Shown: in pieces, positions 1 to 5,985 of the stretch
Numbering within the stretch: position 1 is the first letter of the stretch
Layout of the letters: each line of letters starts with the position of its first letter
DNA from: an uncultured Chloroflexaceae bacterium
Lineage (GTDB): Bacteria; Chloroflexota; Chloroflexia; Chloroflexales; Chloroflexaceae
DNA: 11,369 bases
NCBI GenBank assembly: GCA_937141995.1
Contig: CAKZQX010000742.1
Coordinates: forward strand, 1-11,369
Reading direction: 5' to 3'
Program-made: the position numbers and the translations under genes
Notes under the pieces: model-generated
The model's input: only the letters and a program-made list of their open reading frames with translations
Databases searched by the model: none
What the model was told of the DNA's origin: nothing

Positions 1-17
1 TCAAACGTCCGGTTTGA
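1..17. repeat. Quasi-palindrome, copy 1 (inverted partner at 998-1014)
   Basis: The first 17 bases read TCAAAC-GTCCG-GTTTGA, with 6-base arms around a 5-base centre. The reverse complement matches 998-1014 at 15 of 17 positions, so the two sites form an inverted pair about 1 kb apart. This could be a regulator site or a small repeat. The window edge hides any further context on the left. Confidence 0.4.
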
Positions 18-71
18 ACGCCCACCGCGTACGTTGTGTCATTGACAGGAGCTACATAGTTCCGCCTCCGG

Positions 72-527
72 CTCTCCTACCGGACGGGGGATACGTTTGA
101 GCATAAACCGGATCGTCATGGGCATGCCCTCGATGATGCGGAGATCCGGCTGCCCAACCGTAGCGCGCGGGGAATCGACGGGTATACGCTGCTGAGCCGG
201 CCGGTTGATGTGATCGAAACCGCGCGGGGTTGCACCTTATGTACGACGGCACAACCGCCGTGGTCCGCACAACAGCGCTCCCGGCGGAGGAGGTTGAGTA
301 TCTGCGCCAGCAGGCCGAGCGCTGGATGAAACTACGCCATCTGCCGCATGCCTTCATGCACAGCCCGATCTTTGTGCTACGCAATGGACTGCGGATGATT
401 CAGCACACCTTCCGGGGTAGCACGCTCAAGACCTGGATCGGGTAGACCTGGATCGGGTTGAGAAGATGAACGCCAGGCCTTTGCGCGCTATCAGGCCCAC
501 CGCAACGCGGAGCGGGACTACTTGTGA
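72..527 (+). pseudogene. Broken B12-binding radical SAM protein (core deleted)
   Basis: No single frame spans this gene, but three blocks look like one family. Block 1 (about 72-240, frame of 90) reads like the end of the B12-binding domain and entry to the radical SAM domain: it contains LPNRSARGIDGYTLL, then ETARGCTLC, where CxxC resembles the start of the iron-sulfur cysteine motif. Block 2 (about 250-442, frame of 230) reads like the family C-terminus, including EEVEYLRQQAERWMKLRH and HTFRGSTLK. Block 3 (474-527) is shifted again and gives AFARYQAHRNAERDYL followed by TGA. The rest of the iron-sulfur/TIM-barrel core, several hundred residues in intact members, is missing, so the protein cannot be catalytic. 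A stop (TAG at 57-59) also closes block 1 upstream. A 15-bp tandem duplication (429-443 and 444-458) lies at the second break. The family assignment comes from motif memory, not a search. Confidence 0.65.
429..458. repeat. 15-bp tandem duplication in the radical SAM remnant
   Basis: AGACCTGGATCGGGT occurs twice without a gap. The second copy creates the TAG at 443-445 that ends the open frame from 230. It is probably a replication-slippage scar in a gene no longer under selection. Confidence 0.85.
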
Positions 528-548
528 GCTACCGTTAGGATGGCGGGA

Positions 549-815
549 CTACTGGCGGGTCTCGCCCCAGCGCATAAAGATTGCGCCGACCAGGACAATA
601 ACCAGGCCCATAAAGAACATCCCCGGAATTGACATCGGATGGACACCCTGGCTGTTCAATGCTATCGCCGTGACGGCCAGCGTCACCAGGGCGGCGGAGA
701 GCAGCAGGGTGCCATCATTCCACATGTGCGTGATAAAGTTATGAATGGACGAGCGGTGCAGGTAGATGAGGAACATAATGAGCGCGAACAGGCTGATCCA
801 TAAGATAACGGCCAT
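549..815 (-). CDS. Small three-helix membrane protein, function unknown
   Basis: This is an 88-residue hydrophobic protein that I do not recognise. Three membrane segments are visible: residues about 2-19 (AVILWISLFALIMFLIYL), about 36-54 (TLLLSAALVTLAVTAIAL) and about 63-82 (MFFMGLVIVLVGAIFM). A short His/Trp-containing loop, SSIHNFITHMWNDG, lies between the first two, and the tail RWGETRQ is short. The ATG at 815 is preferred over the in-frame TTG at 839 because AAGGA lies 8 nt before it. A well-formed promoter is at 924-952, giving a leader of about 100 nt. The gene converges on the radical SAM remnant, with only about 20 nt between the ends and no terminator seen. It could be an orphan integral-membrane helper. 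Nothing nearby indicates its role. Confidence 0.7.
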   Translation of the reverse strand: MAVILWISLFALIMFLIYLHRSSIHNFITHMWNDGTLLLSAALVTLAVTAIALNSQGVHPMSIPGMFFMGLVIVLVGAIFMRWGETRQ

Positions 816-923
816 AACTCCATTCCTTGCTGTTTGCAATAAACCGTACGATACCCTGATAAACCGGAGATTATGGTTGCGAGGTGTGACGGTGACGGAC
901 GATGGATGTAGATCTTGCCTACC

Positions 924-952
924 AGTATAACGCGCTCAGAAACAAATAACAA
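924..952 (-). promoter_or_regulatory. Sigma70-type promoter for the small membrane protein
   Basis: On the minus strand, TTGTTA (952-947) is followed by a 17-nt spacer and TATACT (929-924). Both boxes are close to consensus with ideal spacing. The start codon at 815 is about 100 nt downstream. The quasi-palindrome at 998-1014 lies about 46 bp upstream of the -35 box. Confidence 0.6.
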
Positions 953-997
953 TATCATGAACCAATCGTCTATAGCCGGACTTACGCGATGGGTGTG

Positions 998-1014
998 CAA
1001 ACCGGACGTTTGGC
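998..1014. repeat. Quasi-palindrome, copy 2
   Basis: GCAAACCGGACGTTTGG has CAAAC/GTTTG arms around a 5-base centre. It is the near-exact inverse of bases 1-17. It sits between two divergent promoters (924-952 minus and 1093-1122 plus), where an operator would be expected. A regulatory role is only an inference. Confidence 0.4.
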
Positions 1015-1092
1015 CCCGGTAATGAACCGGCAGACAATGTGACCAGATCAGCCTCTCCCGGCAGGGGAGGGCGCGTCGGGACCATTGTTCTA

Positions 1093-1122
1093 TTGACCGG
1101 AAACCTCAAAACGCTGTAGGAT
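1093..1122 (+). promoter_or_regulatory. Sigma70-type promoter for the 1318 gene
   Basis: TTGACC (1093-1098), an 18-nt spacer and TAGGAT (1117-1122) resemble -35 and -10 boxes. The predicted transcript would have a leader of about 190 nt before the ATG at 1318. A short C/G-rich hairpin (1052-1058 with 1064-1070) lies just upstream. Apart from these sites and the 998-1014 palindrome, nothing else was seen in the gap from 816 to 1317. Confidence 0.5.
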
Positions 1123-1317
1123 AGTTAAGCGATCGTCTACGCACACGGAGTACATTTCTGAAGAAGCGCAAACCGGGAGCCGTCACACCCGGAATGCCGC
1201 TCTCCTATCCCATCGGCACAGCGAGTTTGTGCTATCCGGATGGATGCGGTGCGTTGTGCTTCGGCGTACCACTATCTCCGCCTACAAGCTCGAGCTGATA
1301 GAAATAAGGAGCCCGCT

Positions 1318-1944
1318 ATGCGTATCGCCCCCAATCATCCCCGTCTGCGTATCGTTGCAATCATTTGTTGGGTTCTTGGTGGCTGGTGGGTGGTGCAACT
1401 GGCTTTGCTCAATCCCTTTGCCCACACGCCGCTACTAACTGTCGCCGTTGTACTGATCAGTGTGGTCTTGCTGGCTGTCGGTATTGCCTTCTGGCAACTG
1501 GCAACCGACAAACGCGCCGGGGTGGTGCTCGATACAAAGGGGTTGATGCTCAATCTGGGCCACTCGGCCGCTTTTGTCGCCTGGGAGAACATCGCCGACG
1601 TTGGTGTCAGCCGGCACTGCTCCCATCTGCTGACGCTGGGTAGTAACCAGCAACTGGGCTTTAAACTGCGCGATCCAGATGCCTACATCCAGAGCTATGA
1701 AGTCCGGCTGCCCGCCGCGCATGGGCCGCTGGCACACCTGCTCCGCCTGCTGGACCGGCTGTTACGCCCCTTGCAGCGTGACACGAAGCTGCCGACAGCG
1801 CAGCAACTGGCGCGCAGCCGCGCCAGGACCGGCTATGATGTACTGGTTCCGGAGGCGCTACTGGGCGGGCGGGCTGAGGCCTTTGTCGAGATGGTGCAGT
1901 CCTACTGCTTCGATCCTCGCCGGCGCCAGATGTTGGATAAATAA
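1318..1944 (+). CDS. Two-helix membrane protein with a cytoplasmic PH-like domain (STM3941-like)
   Basis: The protein has 208 residues. Two adjacent membrane helices lie at about 10-31 and 38-61 and form a short hairpin. A soluble part (about 66-208) follows, with the pattern GVVLDTKGL, then VAWENIADV, then FKLRDPDAYI, and later GYDVLVPEALL before a basic end. That order (helical hairpin, beta-rich segment with a W-E-x-I element, then D-P-x-x-Y) recalls the STM3941/PH-like family of uncharacterised membrane proteins. I infer the family from motif shape only, and no function is established for it. The ATG at 1318 is chosen over the longer frame from 1240 because AAGGAG lies 6 nt upstream at 1306-1311, and because the extra N-terminal residues do not look like a helix or signal. 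It converges on the ABC-F gene across the heptamer repeats. Confidence 0.75.
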   Translation: MRIAPNHPRLRIVAIICWVLGGWWVVQLALLNPFAHTPLLTVAVVLISVVLLAVGIAFWQLATDKRAGVVLDTKGLMLNLGHSAAFVAWENIADVGVSRHCSHLLTLGSNQQLGFKLRDPDAYIQSYEVRLPAAHGPLAHLLRLLDRLLRPLQRDTKLPTAQQLARSRARTGYDVLVPEALLGGRAEAFVEMVQSYCFDPRRRQMLDK

Positions 1945-2026
1945 GAACTGAGAATAAAGAACTGAGAATAAAGAACAAAGAACAAAGAACAAAGAACAAA
2001 GAACAAAGAACAAAGAACAAAGAACA
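1943..2026. repeat. Tandem array: 14-mer x2 then heptamer AAGAACA x8
   Basis: AAGAACTGAGAATA is repeated twice (1943-1970), followed by eight exact copies of AAGAACA (1971-2026). The 14-mer looks like two diverged heptamers. The array begins at the stop codon of the 1318 gene. Its last 15 bases (2012-2026) pair exactly with 2074-2088 on the other side of a 47-nt loop, and 13 of them also pair with 2058-2070. Confidence 0.95.
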
Positions 2027-2053
2027 GATCGCGCGTGTATCCAGCGGTTTGTC

Positions 2054-2089
2054 TCTGTGTTCTTTGTTCTCTGTGTTCTTTGTTCTTTA
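2054..2089. repeat. Inverted partner of the heptamer array, overlapping the ABC-F stop codon
   Basis: TGTTCTTTGTTCT occurs at 2058-2070 and again at 2074-2086, separated by CTG. Both are reverse complements of the AAGAACA array. The end of the block supplies the TAA of the minus-strand ABC-F gene (2089-2087). With 1943-2026 it can form a long hairpin in either transcript, so it may serve as a bidirectional terminator between the convergent genes. There is no classic GC-rich stem with a U-tract. Confidence 0.8.
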
Positions 2090-3994
2090 CTGTTCGGCCA
2101 GTTCGGCCAGTTCGGTCCAGCGCTCGAAGGCGGTTTCCAGGTCGGCATCAACCTGGGCCAGTTCAGCGGCCAGTTGCTGGTAAGCCTGGTAGTCTTCCCC
2201 CACATGGTTGAGCCGTTCACCCAGTTCGGCCTTCTGCGTCTCGAGAGCGGTGATGCGCTCCTCCAGTGCCGTCAGTTCGCGGCGCTCTTTGTAGTTCAGG
2301 CGGCGCGGCCCGGACTCCTCTTTCTCCTTGCGCTCCGACTTGCCGGAACGTGGCCGGGGTTGCGCCGCCTGGGTTGCGGCGCGTTCTTCTTCTTCCTGGG
2401 TGCGATATGCCTGAAACAGGCTGTAGCCCCCCGGATATTCACGGATCGTGCCGTCTCCTTCAAAAAAGAGCAGATGCTGCACCGTGCGATCCAGGAAGTA
2501 GCGGTCATGCGAAACGACAATCACCGCGCCATTGAAGTTGTCGAGGTAGTCCTCCAGAATAGTCAGGGTCGTAATATCCAGATCATTCGTCGGCTCGTCC
2601 AGCAGCAGCAGATTGGGCGCAAACATCAGTGTGCGCAGCAGGTAGAGCCGTCGCCGCTCACCGCCCGAGAGGGTTTTGATCAGCGACCACTGAGCATCAC
2701 GCGGGAAGAGAAAGCGCTCCAGCATCTGCGCCGCCGACACGAGCGCACCCTCCGCGTCCTGGATGTGCTCAGAGGCATCGCGGATGTAGTCGATCACCCG
2801 TTGCGACTCATCCAGTTCAATGCTTTCCTGATCATAGTACCCCAGGTGGATCGTCTCCCCCATCTGGATCTGCCCGCTGTCGGGTGGTACGCGCCCGGCA
2901 ATGAGATTGAGCAGGGTTGACTTGCCGCTCCCGTTGGGGCCAATGATGCCCAGCCGATCATCCCGGCGCAACGAGAAGTTGAAATCGTTGATCAGGGGCT
3001 GATCGCCATAGTTTTTACCAATATGCTCTAGTTCCAGCACGCGCTTCCCGATCCGACGCGCGGCCACGTCGATATTGACGGCACCCTGGGCCGTCTCCGA
3101 GGTCTGCTCCATCAGGGTATGTACCCGCTGGACATGCGCCTTCTGCTTGGTTGTTCGTGCCTGCGCGCCGCGCCGCAACCATGCCAGTTCCTTGCGCAGG
3201 AGATTCTGCCGGGCATCTTCGGCGGCGATGGCCTGTGCCTCGCGGGTGGCCTTCTGCTCCAGGAACTGCGAGTAGTTCCCGCTGTGCGTGTAGACGCGCC
3301 CCCGATCCAGTTCGATCATGCGGCTTGTCACTCGGTCCAGAAAGTAGCGGTCGTGGGTGACAACCAGTAGCGCCAGGTTACTCCGCGCAATCAGATCTTC
3401 CAGCCATGTGATGGTTTCAGTGTCAATATGGTTCGTCGGCTCATCCAGGATCAGGAGGTCGGGTTGGTCAATCAGCACCTGGGCCATCGCCACCCGCCGG
3501 CGCCGCCCCCCAGAGAGTTGTCCCACCGGCGTGTTGATGTAAGCTGCCAATCCGAGTCGGGAGAGGATCGCGTGGGCGGCCGTCTCGGCATCCCAGGCAT
3601 CCAGCGTATCCATCTGCGGCATCAGTTCATTGAGGCGCGCCTGGAGGTGCTGATCGTGCGGCGCGTGCGCCAGGGCCTCGGTTGCGCGTTCATATTCGCG
3701 TAGCAATTCAATTTTGGGCGCGCTACCGGCAAACACCGTATCCAGCACAGTCAGGTCGGCCGCCAGGGCCGGGTTCTGCGGCAAGTAGGCTGCCCGCATA
3801 TTATTCGACAGGGTGACACGCCCGCTGTCAGGGAGCTCCAGCCCGGCCACAATTCGCAGCAGCGTGGTTTTGCCGCTACCATTGACGCCGATCACGCCCA
3901 CGCGGTCGGTCTGCTCCAGGGCAAATGTCACCTCCTCGAAGAGCGGATGCTCCCCATACTGCTTACTGACGCCTTCAACTGAGAGAATAATCAT
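2087..3994 (-). CDS. ABC-F family ATPase, Uup-like with C-terminal coiled coil
   Basis: This 635-residue protein has two ABC ATPase domains and no membrane segment. Domain 1 has Walker A GVNGSGKT (36-43), signature LSGGRRRR (160-167), Walker B with LLILDEPTNHID (180-191) and switch His in THD (213-215). A charged helical linker (about 240-310) matches the interdomain arm of ABC-F proteins. Domain 2 has GPNGSGKS (352-359), LSGGERRR (442-449), LLLLDEPTNDLD (463-473 region) and SHD (495-497). A Lys/Glu-rich segment from about 535 leads into a C-terminal coiled coil (about 568-630), as in Uup. ABC-F proteins act on the ribosome, or in Uup's case on branched DNA/ribosome processes, and are not transporters. 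All catalytic motifs are intact. AGGA lies 5 nt before the ATG. The exact subfamily (Uup, EttA-like or an antibiotic-protection type) cannot be fixed by eye. The C-terminal coil favours Uup. Confidence 0.93.
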   Translation of the reverse strand: MIILSVEGVSKQYGEHPLFEEVTFALEQTDRVGVIGVNGSGKTTLLRIVAGLELPDSGRVTLSNNMRAAYLPQNPALAADLTVLDTVFAGSAPKIELLREYERATEALAHAPHDQHLQARLNELMPQMDTLDAWDAETAAHAILSRLGLAAYINTPVGQLSGGRRRRVAMAQVLIDQPDLLILDEPTNHIDTETITWLEDLIARSNLALLVVTHDRYFLDRVTSRMIELDRGRVYTHSGNYSQFLEQKATREAQAIAAEDARQNLLRKELAWLRRGAQARTTKQKAHVQRVHTLMEQTSETAQGAVNIDVAARRIGKRVLELEHIGKNYGDQPLINDFNFSLRRDDRLGIIGPNGSGKSTLLNLIAGRVPPDSGQIQMGETIHLGYYDQESIELDESQRVIDYIRDASEHIQDAEGALVSAAQMLERFLFPRDAQWSLIKTLSGGERRRLYLLRTLMFAPNLLLLDEPTNDLDITTLTILEDYLDNFNGAVIVVSHDRYFLDRTVQHLLFFEGDGTIREYPGGYSLFQAYRTQEEEERAATQAAQPRPRSGKSERKEKEESGPRRLNYKERRELTALEERITALETQKAELGERLNHVGEDYQAYQQLAAELAQVDADLETAFERWTELAELAEQ

Positions 3995-4041
3995 AAATAT
4001 CCTGCGTCTGCTCTTTGCCGTCGATCACCAGCTACCTTCAG

Positions 4042-4071
4042 ATAATACCACAGACAGTGATTGTCCTGGAA
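4042..4071 (-). promoter_or_regulatory. Possible promoter for the ABC-F gene
   Basis: On the minus strand, TTCCAG (4071-4066), an 18-nt spacer and TATTAT (4047-4042) lie about 50 nt upstream of the ABC-F start. A second -10-like TATAAT is at 4126-4121 on the same strand but has no convincing -35 box. Confidence 0.35.
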
Positions 4072-4169
4072 GACGATTGATGCAGGCGAAACATTCCAAC
4101 AGAAAACTATTCGTTGTGAAATTATACACGTAGTGCAAGTATTTCGATTCATGCAAACCTATCAGATCT

Positions 4170-4198
4170 TTTACTTTGGCCCGACTCTGGCGTATACT
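4170..4198 (+). promoter_or_regulatory. Sigma70-type promoter for the 4502 gene
   Basis: TTTACT (4170-4175), a 17-nt spacer and TATACT (4193-4198) make a good promoter in an AT-rich stretch. It diverges from the ABC-F gene. Transcription would begin near 4205 and leave a leader of about 300 nt before the next supported start codon. Confidence 0.55.
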
Positions 4199-4204
4199 CT
4201 TTTC

Positions 4205-4501
4205 TTAAGCAAACCACAAATGACGACAAATGTTGTCCTGGTGCCGTAGCATCACTAGAAACAGGTTCTGGGAGTCGTCTTTCTGCGGAGAAAGATGTGC
4301 GATGTATGGAACGACACCAGTCGGCTTCTTCTGATACTCATGACAAATACGACATGTGACCATTCACCCAGGCGTATGCTATGGATGGCGGTTCATCAGG
4401 GGAAGCGTGGTTCTGTGCGTTATGGCCCTGGGAGGTTTCTACCGAATATGTTAACGGTAGATGATGTAAAAAAAACCGCGCCGAAAGAAAGGACACCGAC
4501 A
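4205..4501 (+). other. Long untranslated leader with small hairpins
   Basis: No gene with a ribosome site is seen here. Three local hairpins are visible: 4276-4284 with 4289-4297 (9 bp including one G-U, loop GCGG), 4312-4315 with 4320-4323 (4 bp, loop ACCA), and 4439-4444 with 4455-4460 (6 bp). I do not recognise a known riboswitch class. An open frame from 4295 runs in phase into the 4502 gene, but it has no ribosome site and an unconvincing composition. Confidence 0.35.
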
Positions 4502-4705
4502 ATGAATGCCACACGCCAACTTGAGCAACTGCTGACTGACCTGGTTATCACCTGGCCCAGCGATACGGACAACCCGGCGGTCAAGGCTGCCTGTGACTAC
4601 CTGGAAGTCAACTGCGGTATCTCGATCCAGCCGGGTGAAGGCAACGAGGGGATGGCTGCCAATCATCACTTCGATAACCTGACCGAGCAGTGGTACTCGC
4701 TTTAA
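4502..4705 (+). CDS. Small acidic protein, 67 residues, unknown function
   Basis: I do not recognise this protein. It is soluble and strongly acidic (10 Asp/Glu against 2 Arg/Lys), with two cysteines (31 and 38). Its N-terminal half is probably helical (RQLEQLLTDLVITW), followed by a segment with AVKAACDYLEV and ending NLTEQWYSL. The ATG at 4502 is supported by AAAGGA at 4488-4493 with an 8-nt gap. In-frame upstream ATGs (for example 4448) lack such a site. The gene stands alone between a promoter (4170-4198) and a strong terminator (4768-4800), which supports it being real and separately expressed. The translation shows no membrane helix or signal peptide. Confidence 0.65.
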   Translation: MNATRQLEQLLTDLVITWPSDTDNPAVKAACDYLEVNCGISIQPGEGNEGMAANHHFDNLTEQWYSL

Positions 4706-4731
4706 TGCTTTAGTGTGGTAACGGTTTCAGG

Positions 4732-4749
4732 CTGCACAATGGTGTGCAG
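4732..4749 (+). terminator. Hairpin upstream of the main terminator
   Basis: CTGCAC (4732-4737) pairs with GTGCAG (4744-4749) around a 6-nt loop. It has no U-tract of its own. It may protect the transcript end or simply precede the terminator at 4768. Confidence 0.3.
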
Positions 4750-4767
4750 TATGCCACGATCCCCGGG

Positions 4768-4800
4768 AGGCTACCAGACAACGGCTGGTAGTCTTTTTTT
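4768..4800 (+). terminator. Intrinsic terminator after the 67-residue gene
   Basis: AGGCTACCAG (4768-4777) pairs with CTGGTAGTCT (4785-4794), giving a 10-bp stem with one G-U and a 7-nt loop. Seven Ts follow directly (4794-4800). This is the clearest Rho-independent terminator in the window. Confidence 0.9.
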
Positions 4801-4940
4801 ATGCCTGTCTCTCCGTTACCTGCTCAAGGGCAGCCTTTGTCGCCGGATTCGCATTGGAATGCGGGCGGTGAGACAAGCGGCGGACGCGCTTCTGCACGTC
4901 CCTACGACAAACGGCCTGCATCTGCATGACTCTCTGCTGC

Positions 4941-4958
4941 CCTGGTCATATGACCAGG
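4941..4958. promoter_or_regulatory. Perfect 18-bp palindrome, candidate operator
   Basis: CCTGGTCATATGACCAGG is a perfect palindrome lying 226 bp before the fabI-like gene, in a gene-free stretch of about 380 bp. Its size and symmetry fit a dimeric repressor site. A second, interrupted inverted repeat (CGCATT-GG-AATGCG) lies at 4850-4863. The regulator is unknown. Confidence 0.4.
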
Positions 4959-5000
4959 AGCAAGACTCATCAAATGTCCATCGCTGTTCCATCCAAATGG

Positions 5001-5032
5001 TTGACGCCGGTTGCGCCGCTTTCGGGCATAAT
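5001..5032 (+). promoter_or_regulatory. Weak candidate promoter for the fabI operon
   Basis: TTGACG (5001-5006) and CATAAT (5027-5032) resemble -35 and -10 boxes, but the 20-nt spacer is too long for a typical sigma70 promoter. It is the only candidate I see between the terminator at 4800 and the start at 5184. Confidence 0.3.
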
Positions 5033-5038
5033 AGTGGC

Positions 5039-5058
5039 GAACGAGCGCTACCTCGTTC
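5039..5058 (+). promoter_or_regulatory. Leader hairpin upstream of fabI
   Basis: GAACGAG (5039-5045) pairs exactly with CTCGTTC (5052-5058) around a 6-nt loop. There is no U-tract. It lies at the start of the predicted leader of the fabI operon and could be a regulatory or stabilising structure. Confidence 0.35.
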
Positions 5059-5183
5059 AAAACAAATTCTCCTGGTGTCACGCCTGGAACAGCGTGGTAT
5101 GCCGACACCGGATGACCCGGTCGTTACCCACCAGGGCACCCGCGAACCGGGTATAGGCAGGCACGCGCTGCCTGAAGGAAGTA

Positions 5184-5972
5184 ATGTCAACAATGCAGCT
5201 TCAAAACCTGGTAAATCTGGAAGGCAAGCAGGGTCTGGTTATCGGGGTGTCAAACGCGCGCAGCATTGCTTATGGGTGTGCCCGCGTCTTCCACGCATGT
5301 GGGGCGGAACTGGCGATCACCTACGGGCATCCCCGCAGCGCAGCATTTGTCCAACCCCTGGCCGAAGAACTGGAATGCTCCCTTGTTGCTCCCTGCAACG
5401 TGGAGTACTCCGAGCAAATCGATGCGCTGTTTGACCGGATCCGCACGCAGTGGGGGCGGCTGGACTTCCTGCTGCACTCAATTGCCTTTGTGCCGCGTGC
5501 GGATCTCTGCAACCGCGTGCTCGACTGCTCCCCGGCCGGCTTTGCGCGCGCGATGCACATCTCCTGCTACTCCTTCATTCACATGGCCCGTCTGGCTGCG
5601 CCGCTGATGCACGATGGCGGCTGTCTCCTGACTGTCTCGCACTACGGGGCAGAAAAATTTATCGAACATTATAATATTATGGGGCCGATCAAAGCGGCCC
5701 TGGAGAGCGTCGTGCGCTACCTTACGGTGGAGCTTGGTTCCAGCGGTATCCGCGCCCATGTGCTCTCCCCCGGCCCGCTGAGCACCCGCTCGGGTAATGG
5801 TATTGCCCACTTTGATGATGTGATCCGGAGCGCGGTCGAACGCGCCCCCCAACATCATGGCGTTTCGACCGAGGATATCGGCGCAATGGCCGCGTTCCTG
5901 GTCAGTGATGCCGCTCGCTGGGTGACTGGAAATACGGCGTACGTGGACGCAGGCTACCACGTTATGGGCTGA
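5184..5972 (+). CDS. fabI: Enoyl-ACP reductase, FabI type
   Basis: The protein has 262 residues, the usual length for FabI, an NAD(P)H-dependent short-chain dehydrogenase relative that reduces trans-2-enoyl-ACP in fatty acid elongation. The cofactor-binding start has the FabI pattern GVSNARSIAYG (21-31) rather than the usual SDR glycine motif. LLHSIAFVPRADL (96-108) follows, then the catalytic Tyr163-x6-Lys170 in HYNIMGPIK. SPGPLSTR (195-202) and a C-terminal VTGNTAYVDAG (247-257) match the family. The first of the two FabI tyrosines (Tyr146 in E. coli) is replaced by His153, with a Tyr one position later. AAGGAA just before the ATG supports the start at 5184, though an ATG at 5193 is also possible. 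It is cotranscribed with the MaoC-Pta fusion, 13 nt downstream. The partner suggests a role beyond bulk fatty acid synthesis, possibly with short-chain enoyl thioesters. Confidence 0.88.
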   Translation: MSTMQLQNLVNLEGKQGLVIGVSNARSIAYGCARVFHACGAELAITYGHPRSAAFVQPLAEELECSLVAPCNVEYSEQIDALFDRIRTQWGRLDFLLHSIAFVPRADLCNRVLDCSPAGFARAMHISCYSFIHMARLAAPLMHDGGCLLTVSHYGAEKFIEHYNIMGPIKAALESVVRYLTVELGSSGIRAHVLSPGPLSTRSGNGIAHFDDVIRSAVERAPQHHGVSTEDIGAMAAFLVSDAARWVTGNTAYVDAGYHVMG

Positions 5973-5985
5973 GAGGAAATCACTC

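Noticed and set aside
512..553. 11-bp direct repeat GCGGGACTACT at 512-522 and 543-553
   Set aside because: It is possibly a deletion scar, but it lies across the end of the pseudogene and the minus-strand gene and is short enough to occur by chance.
1052..1070. Hairpin before the 1318 gene's promoter as a terminator
   Set aside because: A 7-bp stem with one G-T pair and no U-tract, with no gene on the plus strand just before it to terminate.
1943..2026. CRISPR array or tandem regulatory repeats
   Set aside because: The repeat unit is only 7 bases with no spacers, and there is no cas gene nearby.
2057..2920. Open frame of 287 codons on the plus strand
   Set aside because: It lies fully antisense to the ABC-F gene, whose motifs are unmistakable. 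The frame's composition is low-complexity and it begins in the repeat array.
4295..4501. N-terminal extension of the 67-residue gene to 4295 or 4448
   Set aside because: Neither start has a ribosome site, while 4502 does. The upstream residues look like untranslated sequence.
4715..5434. Open frame of 239 codons on the plus strand
   Set aside because: It runs through the strong terminator at 4768-4800 and overlaps the fabI gene in another frame. Its content is unlike a protein.
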